Shown one piece after another: positions 18,185-27,313 of a DNA stretch of 63,225 nucleotides. The notes below the pieces were generated by a model. It made no database searches, had not been told where the DNA came from, and worked only from the letters and a program-made list of their open reading frames with translations. This stretch comes from Singulisphaera sp. GP187 (GTDB lineage Bacteria; Planctomycetota; Phycisphaerae; Phycisphaerales; SM1A02): assembly GCA_945868805.1 (NCBI GenBank), contig CAMBMO010000011.1:1-63225 (forward strand), given 5' to 3'. Numbering within the stretch: position 1 is the first letter of the stretch; each line of letters starts with the position of its first letter. A program made the position numbers and the translations under genes.

Positions 18185-19357
18185 ATGACTTCAACTCCAG
18201 CAGCAATTCGCGCATCGCTTGTCTTCCTGGGGTTGGCACTCGCCGCGGCGATATGGCAAGTGCCTCGACCACCTGAACCTCGATTCGTCGTTGCACCGGC
18301 AACCGCTCCGTCGACTGCGGATTCGAGTTTCCGGTTCATCTCCATGGGGCAGTCGACCCCTTCGGCGCATGCCTCTTCGATCGCCGTCATGCCCGACGGA
18401 TCATTGCTGGTCGCGTGGTTCGGTGGAGAGCGTGAGGGGGCGAGGGATGTCGCGATTCAGATGGCACGAGTGCGCACGAGCGACGGCGCGGTCTTGGATC
18501 AATGGGTCTCGCTCACTTGTGAACGGCTTGCAGCATTGACGCACCGTGTCATTCGCATCCTCGGGAATCCGGTGATTTGGGTCGACCGGAAAGGTCGAAT
18601 TCACATGCATGTCGTCAGCGTGAGTTATGGTGGATGGTCTGGAAGTTCGATCAATCAACTGGCGTCCGACGATGGTGGCAAGACATGGATCGAGTGCCGC
18701 CGACTGATTCTCTCACCGCTCTTCAATTTCAGCACGCTGGTGCGAAATCAGATCGTCCCGCTGAGTGATGGGACACTCGGACTTCCCGCGTACCACGAAT
18801 TCATCTGCAAATGGGGGCTTTGGGTACGCCTCACCAACGACGGTCGCGTCCTGCAAGCGGACCGCATGCAGAAGTACGATGGTGGATGGCTGCAGCCGGC
18901 GGTCGCCCCGACGAGCGCGACCGATGCGATCGCAGTGCGACGCAGTGCGAGCCGATTCTTCCGGGTCATCGGTGTCAACAAAACGACGAACGGTGGCGTG
19001 TCGTGGCCGATGAAGGGCTCACTCGAGATCCCCAATCCGAACGCGAGTGTCAGCATGATCCGATTGATGGACGGATCGCTGCTGATTGCGACAAACCCAC
19101 TCGCAAATGGTCGCAATGTGCTCCAGCTGTTTCGGTCGATCGATGGTGGCTCGACGTGGACCGCGTCGCGGACGATTCAGCGCGACGACCGCGAAACGAA
19201 CAGCGAGTTCTCGTATCCATTTCTAGCGCAGGGCACCGACGGGACGATTCACCTCTCCTACACGTGGCATCGCAAGGGAATTCGGCTCTGCTCGTTTACA
19301 CCCGCGTGGCTTGAAACAGGAATTTCTGAAGAGCCCGCCGTGGAGAATGATCCATGA
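18185..19357 (+). CDS. BNR-repeat sialidase-like protein
   Basis: A 390-residue protein with an N-terminal signal/anchor helix (SLVFLGLALAAAIWQV), so likely exported. It has sialidase-fold features: AHASSIAVMPDGSLLVAWFG near the start, Asp-boxes ASDDGGKTW and SIDGGSTWTA, plus ITVxxNP-like repeats. It fits the BNR_2 'exo-alpha-sialidase' group, many of which act on, or only bind, sugars other than sialic acid. ATG 18185 follows a TATAGT element at 18154-18159. The TGA overlaps the next ATG (ATGA at 19354), starting a coupled three-gene operon. Confidence 0.82.
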   Translation: MTSTPAAIRASLVFLGLALAAAIWQVPRPPEPRFVVAPATAPSTADSSFRFISMGQSTPSAHASSIAVMPDGSLLVAWFGGEREGARDVAIQMARVRTSDGAVLDQWVSLTCERLAALTHRVIRILGNPVIWVDRKGRIHMHVVSVSYGGWSGSSINQLASDDGGKTWIECRRLILSPLFNFSTLVRNQIVPLSDGTLGLPAYHEFICKWGLWVRLTNDGRVLQADRMQKYDGGWLQPAVAPTSATDAIAVRRSASRFFRVIGVNKTTNGGVSWPMKGSLEIPNPNASVSMIRLMDGSLLIATNPLANGRNVLQLFRSIDGGSTWTASRTIQRDDRETNSEFSYPFLAQGTDGTIHLSYTWHRKGIRLCSFTPAWLETGISEEPAVENDP

Positions 19358-20004
19358 ACGGCGACGCGGCGTACGGCCTCTTCGCGCAGTGCGTCATCGT
19401 GGCAACCGCCATTCGATTCGTTCGCGAACTGCGTGGCCATGCGAGAGTCAATCGCTTTGGTCTCGAACTCTGGATTCCGAGTGTGGCAATGCTCGTCGTC
19501 TCGATCGAAGGCGTCTCGCTGGCGGGTCACTTGCGCGGGCTGTGGGGGGATCCGAGCATCGTGACATTCGTGCTCCTCATGCTTTATACGGTGCGACCTT
19601 CGCTGCTTCCCGATCGACCCTTGGGAGTGACGACCGTCTGCGCGACAATCTTCGTAGCGTTTCCGCTTTATGCGCCGCTCGTCCTCGAAGTCCCAGGGAT
19701 TCAGACGGACTTGTATTCGCTTGGTTGGGATCCGACTTGGATTCTGATCGCAGTCGCGATCATTGTCGTCGCTTCCACATGCCTGCGAACCCTCGGACAT
19801 CGGTGGATCAACATCGTGGCGATCGCCCTTGGGGCATACTGCTTCGGCGTCATGGAGTCGGACAATCTCTGGGACTATCTGGTCGACCCTGGGCTGCTCG
19901 CCGTGCTAGCGTTCCTCGCTCTCACGAGCACGATCGGACTTCTGCGCGGTCGTATCATTCCCACCAACTCAGGGGTCGACCCCATCAAGGAGAAACCAAC
20001 ATGA
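19354..20004 (+). CDS. Polytopic membrane protein of unknown function
   Basis: A 216-residue hydrophobic protein with about six predicted membrane segments (for example ATIFVAFPLYAPLVLEV, WILIAVAIIVVAS and LLAVLAFLALTSTIGLL). I do not recognise a family. It is joined by ATGA overlaps to the sialidase-like gene upstream and to the DUF4139 gene downstream, so all three are probably made together. The position suggests a membrane partner for the exported sialidase-like protein. The C-terminal tail is polar and its mRNA carries the Shine-Dalgarno of the next gene. Confidence 0.75.
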   Translation: MNGDAAYGLFAQCVIVATAIRFVRELRGHARVNRFGLELWIPSVAMLVVSIEGVSLAGHLRGLWGDPSIVTFVLLMLYTVRPSLLPDRPLGVTTVCATIFVAFPLYAPLVLEVPGIQTDLYSLGWDPTWILIAVAIIVVASTCLRTLGHRWINIVAIALGAYCFGVMESDNLWDYLVDPGLLAVLAFLALTSTIGLLRGRIIPTNSGVDPIKEKPT

Positions 20005-22187
20005 AAACTCGCAACTTCCACCGTCTGAATTATTTGCTCGGAATCTGCGCTCTCACATGCACAACCAGCAATTCGTTCGGTCAATCCGTCGTCGGGAGCG
20101 GTGCCCCCGCGAAACTGCCCATCACAGCTGTGACGCTCTTTCGGTCGGGAGTGGGATACTTCGAGCGAGTTGGATCGGTCAAGGCGGGCGACTCGGTGCA
20201 GTTGCGCTTTGCCAACGACGAGATCAACGACATGCTGAAGTCGATGGTGATTCTCGATCCAGAGCAAGCGTTACAAGTGGTCTCGTTTGAATCGAAGGAG
20301 CCACTTGCACGGCAGTTGGCAAGCTTTGGAGTAGATCTCTCGGATAATCCAACGCTTGGAACGATTCTCGGACGGTTGCGCGGGGCGAATGTTCGTTTCG
20401 TCACCAACGATGGTCCAGTTGATGGCACAATTCTCGGCGGCGAGATGCGCGAGCAGGCGCAGGGAAATGCACAGAAGGCGATCGCAATTCCGTTCGTGAA
20501 TGTCGTCACTGTGACAGGCGTGCGGTCGGTCAATCTGACGACGGCTGTCTCGGTGCAGTTGGAGAACGATGCACTCAACGCGGAACTCATGAAGGCGCTC
20601 TCTGCACTCGCCGCCCACAGCACGGATCGATTCAAGACCGTTGACCTTTCGTTCGCGGGCAAGGGTGCGCGCGAAGTCGCGGTGTCATATGTCAACGAAA
20701 TGCCCATCTGGAAGACGAGCTACAGACTGGTTCTGCCATCGGATCAGGTTGCCAGCGAGAAACCCCTCCTGCAGGGTTGGGCGATTGTCGAGAACACGAC
20801 CGACGACGACTGGAGTGGCGTGCAACTCGCGCTCGTCGCCAGTCAGCCGGTCAGTTTCAAAATGGACCTTTCCGAGTCGCTCCACATCTCTCGGCCGATG
20901 CTTCCTGTGCCGATGGTTGCCGGTGCCGCACCAAGGATTTATCAAGATGGAGATGCGTTCGAAGCTGGGACGGCCCTCAGGCGAAGAGTGGCCGAGGCGC
21001 CACCTCCGCCTGTCTCGTCAGCCCCTGCAAGTCGCGCGATGAAGAAGGCGGGCGATCCCATGTATGCCACTGCGGATAGTGGCGGCGGGAGCGGAGGTGA
21101 CGCGCAACATGACGCGCAACATGACGGCGGCTCGTTGTTCGGAGCGGGCGGGGACGATGAATCGGAGATGGAGGTGTCCGCCGAAGATCGCTGGAGAGAG
21201 ACCGCGGTGTCACAAGCGCAAGCTGGATCGATCGGCGAAGCCTTTCAGTACTCGCTGAAGATGCCGATTTCCATCCCGCGACAGCAGTCGGCGATGTTGC
21301 CGATCTTGTCATCGCCAATCGACGGTCGACGGGTGAGCATCTTCAATCGCGACGATCGCATCGAGCATCCAATGCGTGGATTTGAGTTGAAGAACTCGAC
21401 GGGACTGCAGTTGATCCCCGGACCGATTGCGGTCTTCGATGCGTACACATATGCGGGCGACGCGCAGATCGGATACTTGACCCTTGGTGACACTCGCCTG
21501 ATCGCGTACGCGGTCGATCTCTCGGTGGCGGCGGCGACGACTGATGCGGACACGAACACTCTTCAATCAGTCAAAATCGTGGATGGCGCGATCGAGATGA
21601 CGAACAAATCGGTCATGACGACTTCGTATGCGTTTAACAACAAGGATGCAGTTCGCGGACGGACTCTGCTTGTTGAATCGCCCAAGTGGGAGGGCTGGCA
21701 GTTGACCGCACCGGAAAAACCTGCGCAGGAAACCTCGAGCTTGTACCGATTTGAGATTGACATGAAGCCCAGCGAAACCGCGACATTGGTCGTCGCGCAG
21801 GAACGAACGAACTCGCAGCGCACGAGCATTGTGGGATACGACATGCCACTCCTACTTTCGTTCTCGCGCGATGGGAAGGCGTCAGCCGCGGTCGTCGAGG
21901 CCGTGAAGAAGGCCGCAAACTTGCAATCGATGCTCATCGGGACGGCCGATCGAATCGCGCGCTTGCGGTACGAGCGCGATTCGATCAATGAGGACCAGAA
22001 TCGCGTCCGGCAGAACATGAACGCGATCGACCACGACACGGATATCTATCGAAGGTATCTGGCGAGGTTCAGCGAACAAGAATCGAGGCTCGAGACGTTG
22101 CGCGACGAAGAAGCCAAAGAGTCGGGGACGGCGATACAACAGCAGAAGGCGTTGGAGGACTACATTCGCGCACTGGCTGTGGAGTAA
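20001..22187 (+). CDS. Exported DUF4139-type protein
   Basis: A 728-residue protein with a signal peptide (NYLLGICALTCTTSNSFGQ). DUF4139 features include PITAVTLFRSGVGYFERVG at the start, a long beta-rich region, VSYVNEMPIWKTSYRLVL with W-x-x-x-Y, LQGWAIVENTTDDDWSGVQL, and a C-terminal coiled coil (~640-728, rich in R, E, D, Q). The family has no established function; some members are described as mucoidy-inhibitor-like. A Ser/Gly/Asp-rich linker (~350-395) holds two DAQH repeats. ATG 20001 has a strong AAGGAGAAA 7 nt upstream. It is the last gene of the ATGA-coupled operon. Confidence 0.82.
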   Translation: MKTRNFHRLNYLLGICALTCTTSNSFGQSVVGSGAPAKLPITAVTLFRSGVGYFERVGSVKAGDSVQLRFANDEINDMLKSMVILDPEQALQVVSFESKEPLARQLASFGVDLSDNPTLGTILGRLRGANVRFVTNDGPVDGTILGGEMREQAQGNAQKAIAIPFVNVVTVTGVRSVNLTTAVSVQLENDALNAELMKALSALAAHSTDRFKTVDLSFAGKGAREVAVSYVNEMPIWKTSYRLVLPSDQVASEKPLLQGWAIVENTTDDDWSGVQLALVASQPVSFKMDLSESLHISRPMLPVPMVAGAAPRIYQDGDAFEAGTALRRRVAEAPPPPVSSAPASRAMKKAGDPMYATADSGGGSGGDAQHDAQHDGGSLFGAGGDDESEMEVSAEDRWRETAVSQAQAGSIGEAFQYSLKMPISIPRQQSAMLPILSSPIDGRRVSIFNRDDRIEHPMRGFELKNSTGLQLIPGPIAVFDAYTYAGDAQIGYLTLGDTRLIAYAVDLSVAAATTDADTNTLQSVKIVDGAIEMTNKSVMTTSYAFNNKDAVRGRTLLVESPKWEGWQLTAPEKPAQETSSLYRFEIDMKPSETATLVVAQERTNSQRTSIVGYDMPLLLSFSRDGKASAAVVEAVKKAANLQSMLIGTADRIARLRYERDSINEDQNRVRQNMNAIDHDTDIYRRYLARFSEQESRLETLRDEEAKESGTAIQQQKALEDYIRALAVE
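21099..21125 (+). repeat. 12-bp tandem repeat in the DUF4139 linker
   Basis: GACGCGCAACAT occurs twice in tandem (21099-21110, 21111-21122), followed by a third GAC. It encodes DAQHDAQHD within the low-complexity linker and keeps frame at any copy number. Confidence 0.85.
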
Positions 22188-22414
22188 AGCCGGCGCCGGG
22201 GAAGCGTCACTCTGTGGCTGGATCGGTCCGATTCGAAATTGTGATGACCGCGAAAAGACCGCCCGGCGCTCAAGCATGCTCGCTGGAATCTCAGTGCGCC
22301 GGCCTGCACGCGCCAAGTCAACTATGCGGACGCTTGCTAGCTCCGCAACTCGCGCGGGAGGTTTTTCGACGGCCCACACGATTGCAGTGGTGCTCGCCGA
22401 CTCGAGTTTGCCAC

Positions 22415-23866
22415 CTACCCGATCGCGTCCTCGATCAAATTGCCATGCACATCAGTCAACCGCATATCGCGGCCTCCAGATCGAAACGTCAATCGTCGAT
22501 GATCGACGCCCATCAAGTGCATCATTGTCGCGTGTAGGTCGTGAATCTTGTACGGCTTGTCGACGGCGCGGTAACCAAACTCGTCGGTCGCACCGATGAC
22601 CGCTCCCGCACGCACTCCCCCGCCAGCCATCCAGATCGTGAATCCGAATGGGTTGTGATCGCGACCATTCGTTCCCTGCGCAAACGGCGTGCGCCCGAAT
22701 TCCGCTGACCAGACCACCAGTGTCGAGTCGAGCAGTCCTCTTCGGCGCAAGTCGATGAGCAACGCTGCGATCGGCTGATCGACCGCGCGGGCATTCGCCT
22801 CGTGGCCCGCCTTGAGATCGCCGTGCTGGTCCCAACGGTCGCCAATCGTTTTGGGGCATGTCACCTCGACGAATCGCACACCACGATCGACAAGTCGACG
22901 AGCAAGGCAACACTCGCGTGCGTATGTTCGCGTCGCCGCATCCGGTGCGTCGAATCCATAGAGTGCCTTCGTTTCATCGCTCTCCCCGTCGAGGGCGGCG
23001 AGCTCCGGAACCGATGATTGCATTCGATACGCGAGTTCGTGATTTCGAATCGCACTCTCGATCGACTCGGCACCGGTGTCATGCGCGTAACGCGAATCGA
23101 GTCGTGCGATGAGCGCACGCTTGCGAGCCTGCTCATCCGGCGAATCGCTCGGAGTCGCATCGGCGATCGCATCTCCCTGCGCATGCATCACGCTGCCCTG
23201 AAAACGCGCCGGCAGAAACCCTCCTCCAAAGCAGTCGAGGCCGCCGGGAGGAATGAGTCCTCCATCAATCACCACAAACCCGGGAAGATCCTGATTGTCG
23301 CTACCGAGTCCGTACGAACTCCATGCACCCATGGATGGACGGCCTGCGATACCGGATCCCGTATGGAGGAAATAATTCGCGTTGGTGTGTTCGGAGAAGT
23401 CGCTCGTCATCGATCGAATGACGCACAGTTCATCCGCGACCTTCGCGATGTGTGGAAAGAGCGTCGAGACTTCGTGACCAGCTTGTCCATGGCGTGCAAA
23501 TTTCCAAGGTGACGGAAGCGTCGATCCATTATTGTTGAATTGCGTCGGCGCGATCTGCATAGGGAATGGCTTGCCGTCGAGATCCACGAGTCGCGGCTTT
23601 GGGTCGAACGTGTCGACCTGCGAAGGGCCACCATCCATATAGAGAAAGATCACGCTCCGAGCGCGCGCAGGGATGTGCGTCGCGAGAAGTGAGCGAGCAT
23701 CGCCCCCTCCCACCGTCGACAAGAGTGATTCCGCCAGAGTTTCCCGTCCAAAGAGGGCGTTGAACGCCAGCAGTCCGAAGCCCCCACCGACGGTGCCGAG
23801 CATCTCGCGCCGGGTCAGTGGCGATGTACGAAACCGACCACAGTGATGGTGCAGGTGATCGCTCAT
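22415..23866 (-). CDS. DUF1501 protein, Tat-exported (planctomycete type)
   Basis: A 483-residue member of the alkaline-phosphatase-like DUF1501 family, abundant in Planctomycetota. The N-terminus has a Tat-like signal (LTRREMLGTVGGGFGLLAF). Family blocks follow: VIFLYMDGGPSQVDTFDPKP (~72-91), GSTLPSPWKFARHGQAG, IRSMTSDFSEHTNANYFLHTG, GLGSDNQDLPGFVVIDGG and VVWSAEFGRTPFAQGTNGRDHNP. The biochemical role is unproven. The ATG overlaps the stop of the PSD1 gene (ATGA, 23863-23866), and these two families are nearly always adjacent, so they are taken to work together. Confidence 0.93.
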   Translation of the reverse strand: MSDHLHHHCGRFRTSPLTRREMLGTVGGGFGLLAFNALFGRETLAESLLSTVGGGDARSLLATHIPARARSVIFLYMDGGPSQVDTFDPKPRLVDLDGKPFPMQIAPTQFNNNGSTLPSPWKFARHGQAGHEVSTLFPHIAKVADELCVIRSMTSDFSEHTNANYFLHTGSGIAGRPSMGAWSSYGLGSDNQDLPGFVVIDGGLIPPGGLDCFGGGFLPARFQGSVMHAQGDAIADATPSDSPDEQARKRALIARLDSRYAHDTGAESIESAIRNHELAYRMQSSVPELAALDGESDETKALYGFDAPDAATRTYARECCLARRLVDRGVRFVEVTCPKTIGDRWDQHGDLKAGHEANARAVDQPIAALLIDLRRRGLLDSTLVVWSAEFGRTPFAQGTNGRDHNPFGFTIWMAGGGVRAGAVIGATDEFGYRAVDKPYKIHDLHATMMHLMGVDHRRLTFRSGGRDMRLTDVHGNLIEDAIG

Positions 23867-26667
23867 CGCAGAAAGATGAACTCCTTCGTCGCGAAGAGCG
23901 ACTGCGTGAGGGATGCATAGGCTGCGCGATCTTTCGTCGTTGCGTCGGAAGCCGTCGGCTGCGCTGCACGCTCGGCGTCGAGAAATTCTCGCGCCATCAG
24001 CGACTCGTCGTCGCGTGGTGGTCGAGCGAACATCGCGTACCAGACCGATTCGACGCGGGAGTCTTCACTTGTCTGACCATCCGCACCGAGGCGATCGCCC
24101 CAGTACTCGCCGATCGTCCGAACGAGTTCGCTATTGAGGAGCGCCAAGGATTGTGCGGGGACATTCGATTCGTGACGACGACCGCACGAAGTCGATGGAA
24201 TTGGCGCATCGAATACGCGCATGAATGGATCGAGGAAATTTCGGCGAACCGCAAGATAAACACTGCGCCGACCTGCGCCATCGACTGGACCGGACTTTTC
24301 AGGTCGCCCTCTTCCTTGCATGTGGTCCGACAGGTGTGCCGCAACGCTCGGCCCGCCCATCGCCAAGTCGATGCGCCCGCTCGCTGCGAGCATCGCATCT
24401 CGAATTGATTCGGCATCGAGGCGACGAACTGCGAGCGGACCCCACGCGGATCCCGGCAATTCGCCGACATCCGCCACAGCTCGGTAGGCATGACTTCGGA
24501 CGATCTCTCGAATGAGCGACTTGAACGACCGATGATCCGCAAGATTCGACGCGAGGAAATCGAGCAGTTCCGCGCTCCATGGTGGCGAACCAAGTTGCCC
24601 GAAATCGTCCGGGGTCTCGACGATGCCGCGACCGAAAAGCTTCAACCAGACCCGATTCGCCATGGTTCGCCAGAGGAACGGATTCTTTGGATTCGAAAGC
24701 GACTGGGCCAACTCCAGTCGACCGCTTCCTTCGATCGATGTCGGCGAGTGCTCACCGAGCAATCGAAGCTGGCCTCTCGATGTCACCGCTCCAGGCGAGT
24801 GCGACGCACCCCGAACATGGATGGACTCGTCGAATGATCCACCTTCTTCGGCGATCATCGCGCGCACCGGAGGAGTACACGCAGCGAGGGCCGTCGCCGC
24901 CTGTCGCGCATCCGCAAACATCGCGTCAACCTCAATGCGGCGCGCGGGATCTAAGACAGGATCTTCGTCGACATCCCAGGCGGTCGCGTCCGGCGGTGTC
25001 GCATCATCGGATGCAGCGATCCAATCGACTTCGATCCAACCATCCCCATCATCGATGAGTTCTATGTACAGCCGCTCCCCCCTGAACCGCACGAGGTCAA
25101 AGGTTTCCGTTCGCCATTCACCGGCGCCATCGTGATGAGGCACCTTGCGGAGCAACCCCTCAAAGAGCAGTGGATTTCGTTCATCGAGCCAGTAGTTGTC
25201 GATGATCGGACGGATTGTCGCATCGCTCCCGCGCAGGCGAACATGTAAGTACCGGTGCTCGACTGATCGAGTCGTTGATCTCGCACTACCAACGAGCTTT
25301 CGATCAAGTCGCGCGCTGTCGATCGATCCCCAGTGCAGTCCTGGCGTCTTGCATGCGAAGGCCGATCCAGAGCACTTCCACGATGAACCGTGATCCGCAA
25401 GTTCGTCGACGACTGTCGCCCCATGCGCATCCGAAGCACCCGACACGTCCGAGACACCCGGAGTCGTGCGATGCTTGGTCGCACCTTCGAGTCGCGCAAT
25501 TCGCGCCGAGGCCTCAAACGATTCGACTGCGCGACGCAGCAATCCGTCTGCTTGAGAATCGGTCTGCACAAATCCATTCACTCGACGCGTGTTTCGCGCG
25601 ACTCCCGCAAGCGCGTAATAGTCAGCAGCTGGAATCGGGTCGAACTTGTGATCGTGACAGCGAGCACACGCGACGGAGAGTCCCAGCAAGGACCGCCCGA
25701 GTACATCGATATCGCCAGCGATCCGATCGGCCTCGTCCTGTCGCACATCGACTGGCGCGTGAACCGCTGGACCAAGGAACCACCACGCCGTGGCGATGGG
25801 CGCGACATTGGAAAGCCCCATTGCCGCGCGAGGCGTTTGCAAGTCGCCCGCAATCTGCTCACGAACGAAACGGTCAAGTGGAATGTCTTGGTTCAACGCG
25901 TCGATCACGTAGTCGCGGTATCGCCACGCATCCGGCATCTCGTAATCGAATTCGTGCCCGAGCGTCTCTGCATAGCGCGCAAGATCGAGCCAGTGACGAC
26001 CCCAACGCTCGCCGAAGGCTGAATCGGCGAGGTACCGATCAACCCACTCATCGAATCTCGCCGCGGTGGGTTGCGCCACGAATGCCTTGACATCCGCTTC
26101 TGATGGTGGCAAACCGCGCAAGTCGAATGACAATTTTCGAAGGAGCGCCGACGGATCAAGGTCGTGCTTAGGTCGAGCGAGATCGACGTGCTCGCGAGTC
26201 GCAAGCACGAATCGATCGATATCCCCGTCGCACCACTCCTGGTCGTCCACGACGGGCGTCGATACTGCTTCGAGCGGACGAAACGCCCAAGGCGCAGAGA
26301 ACTCTCCCCCTTCGTCGATCCACCTACGAACGAGCGCAATCTGCGCTGGCGCGAGTGGCTCGTGTCCAACAGGAGGCATCCGCTCATCGATATCCAGATT
26401 CGAAACTCGCCCGAGAATCGCGCTCCCGTCTGGTGAGAATGGCACAACCGCTTGGCGACCCGAACGCAGAGTCGCTGTCGCTCCCTCAAACGAATCAAAT
26501 CTCAATCCCGCCTTGCGCGCCTCATCATGGGGTCCATGGCACTTGAAGCAATTTGCAACGAGGATGGGACGGATCTCGCGGTCGAAGTCGACTTTGTCAG
26601 CCGAATGTGTAGCAAACGCGCAGAAAAGTGCGCCGATACAAGCGAAGATGCCCGAGTCCAAGGACAT
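23863..26667 (-). CDS. Cytochrome-c (PSD1/PSCyt)-DUF1549-DUF1553 protein
   Basis: A ~934-residue exported protein. After a signal peptide comes a planctomycete cytochrome-c domain with one heme site (ANCFKCHGPHDEARKAG, ~34-50) and the distal MPPVG block. Next is DUF1549 (FDLRGLPPSEADVKAF; FGERWGRHWLDLARYAET; second motif CARCHDHKFDPIPAADYYA). A ~190-residue insert with IDNYWLDERNP and YIELIDDGDGWIEVDW looks like a beta-sandwich binding module. DUF1553 closes the protein (NPFLWRTMANRVWLKLFGRG; PQSLALLNSELV-like PAQSLALLNSELV). The function is unknown. ATG 26667 is preferred over an upstream TTG (26685). Confidence 0.93.
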   Translation of the reverse strand: MSLDSGIFACIGALFCAFATHSADKVDFDREIRPILVANCFKCHGPHDEARKAGLRFDSFEGATATLRSGRQAVVPFSPDGSAILGRVSNLDIDERMPPVGHEPLAPAQIALVRRWIDEGGEFSAPWAFRPLEAVSTPVVDDQEWCDGDIDRFVLATREHVDLARPKHDLDPSALLRKLSFDLRGLPPSEADVKAFVAQPTAARFDEWVDRYLADSAFGERWGRHWLDLARYAETLGHEFDYEMPDAWRYRDYVIDALNQDIPLDRFVREQIAGDLQTPRAAMGLSNVAPIATAWWFLGPAVHAPVDVRQDEADRIAGDIDVLGRSLLGLSVACARCHDHKFDPIPAADYYALAGVARNTRRVNGFVQTDSQADGLLRRAVESFEASARIARLEGATKHRTTPGVSDVSGASDAHGATVVDELADHGSSWKCSGSAFACKTPGLHWGSIDSARLDRKLVGSARSTTRSVEHRYLHVRLRGSDATIRPIIDNYWLDERNPLLFEGLLRKVPHHDGAGEWRTETFDLVRFRGERLYIELIDDGDGWIEVDWIAASDDATPPDATAWDVDEDPVLDPARRIEVDAMFADARQAATALAACTPPVRAMIAEEGGSFDESIHVRGASHSPGAVTSRGQLRLLGEHSPTSIEGSGRLELAQSLSNPKNPFLWRTMANRVWLKLFGRGIVETPDDFGQLGSPPWSAELLDFLASNLADHRSFKSLIREIVRSHAYRAVADVGELPGSAWGPLAVRRLDAESIRDAMLAASGRIDLAMGGPSVAAHLSDHMQGRGRPEKSGPVDGAGRRSVYLAVRRNFLDPFMRVFDAPIPSTSCGRRHESNVPAQSLALLNSELVRTIGEYWGDRLGADGQTSEDSRVESVWYAMFARPPRDDESLMAREFLDAERAAQPTASDATTKDRAAYASLTQSLFATKEFIFLR

Positions 26668-26742
26668 GCCATCATTGTGACACAATCGCGAGCCGAATCA
26701 AACGAATGACTCCGAGCATCCAAGTAGAGTTCCCGAAGACCG

Positions 26743-27312
26743 ATGCGAATCCTGCCCGCTACTGCCTCGCGACGAATGCCCTGGGCGAACGGTCTCGGCA
26801 GTACGGTCGAGATCGCCAGTGACGTGGAGTCCCTCGACGCGCCGTGGACTTGGCGCCTTTCGATCGCGGATCTCCCTTCACGAGCCGAATTCTCTCGCTT
26901 TCCATCGTTCGACCGTTGGATCGCATGCCTGGACGGTTCTGGAATGCGTGTCGAGCGTGGCGGAGTTTGGTCGGATGTCCCGCCGGACGGTGAGTCGCTC
27001 CCCTTCGCCGGGGAGGAGTCGGTTATCGGGGAACCGCTCGGTGCTGGCGTGCGTGATGTGAATTGGTTTCTTCTGCGCGACCGCTGGCGAGGCGGAATGC
27101 GGGTGCTGCGATCCGGACGATGCGCTGATGTCGAGGGCGAGATCGTGCTCGTCCACGCGGCGGTTGGGATCGGACACAAAGTGACTTGCGAGGGCCACGC
27201 GATCGACCTCGATGAGGGTTGCACGCTTCTGGCGATTGGAAGAGTCGAAGTGGAGCGATGTTCGCACGGCACACTTGTTCTCGCATGGGCAACGAATCGA
27301 ATAGAATCGTGA
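26743..27312 (+). CDS. hutD: HutD/Ves family protein
   Basis: A 189-residue cupin-like protein. The family opening MPWANGLGSTVEIA (~12-25; usually W-x-N-G-G-G-x-T-x-E), TWRLSIADLPSRAEFSRFP and DRWIACLDGSGMRV match HutD/Ves. HutD is linked in Pseudomonas to limiting histidine-utilisation output; its chemistry is unknown. No other hut gene is in the window. It is divergent from the PSD1 gene and ends one base before the next gene's start, so it probably shares a transcript with the chagasin-like gene. Confidence 0.8.
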   Translation: MRILPATASRRMPWANGLGSTVEIASDVESLDAPWTWRLSIADLPSRAEFSRFPSFDRWIACLDGSGMRVERGGVWSDVPPDGESLPFAGEESVIGEPLGAGVRDVNWFLLRDRWRGGMRVLRSGRCADVEGEIVLVHAAVGIGHKVTCEGHAIDLDEGCTLLAIGRVEVERCSHGTLVLAWATNRIES

Positions 27313-27313
27313 G

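Noticed and set aside
22188-22414. Possible small gene between the DUF4139 and DUF1501 genes
   Set aside because: The minus-strand frame across the gap runs on into DUF4139 antisense and has no domain; nothing on the plus strand.
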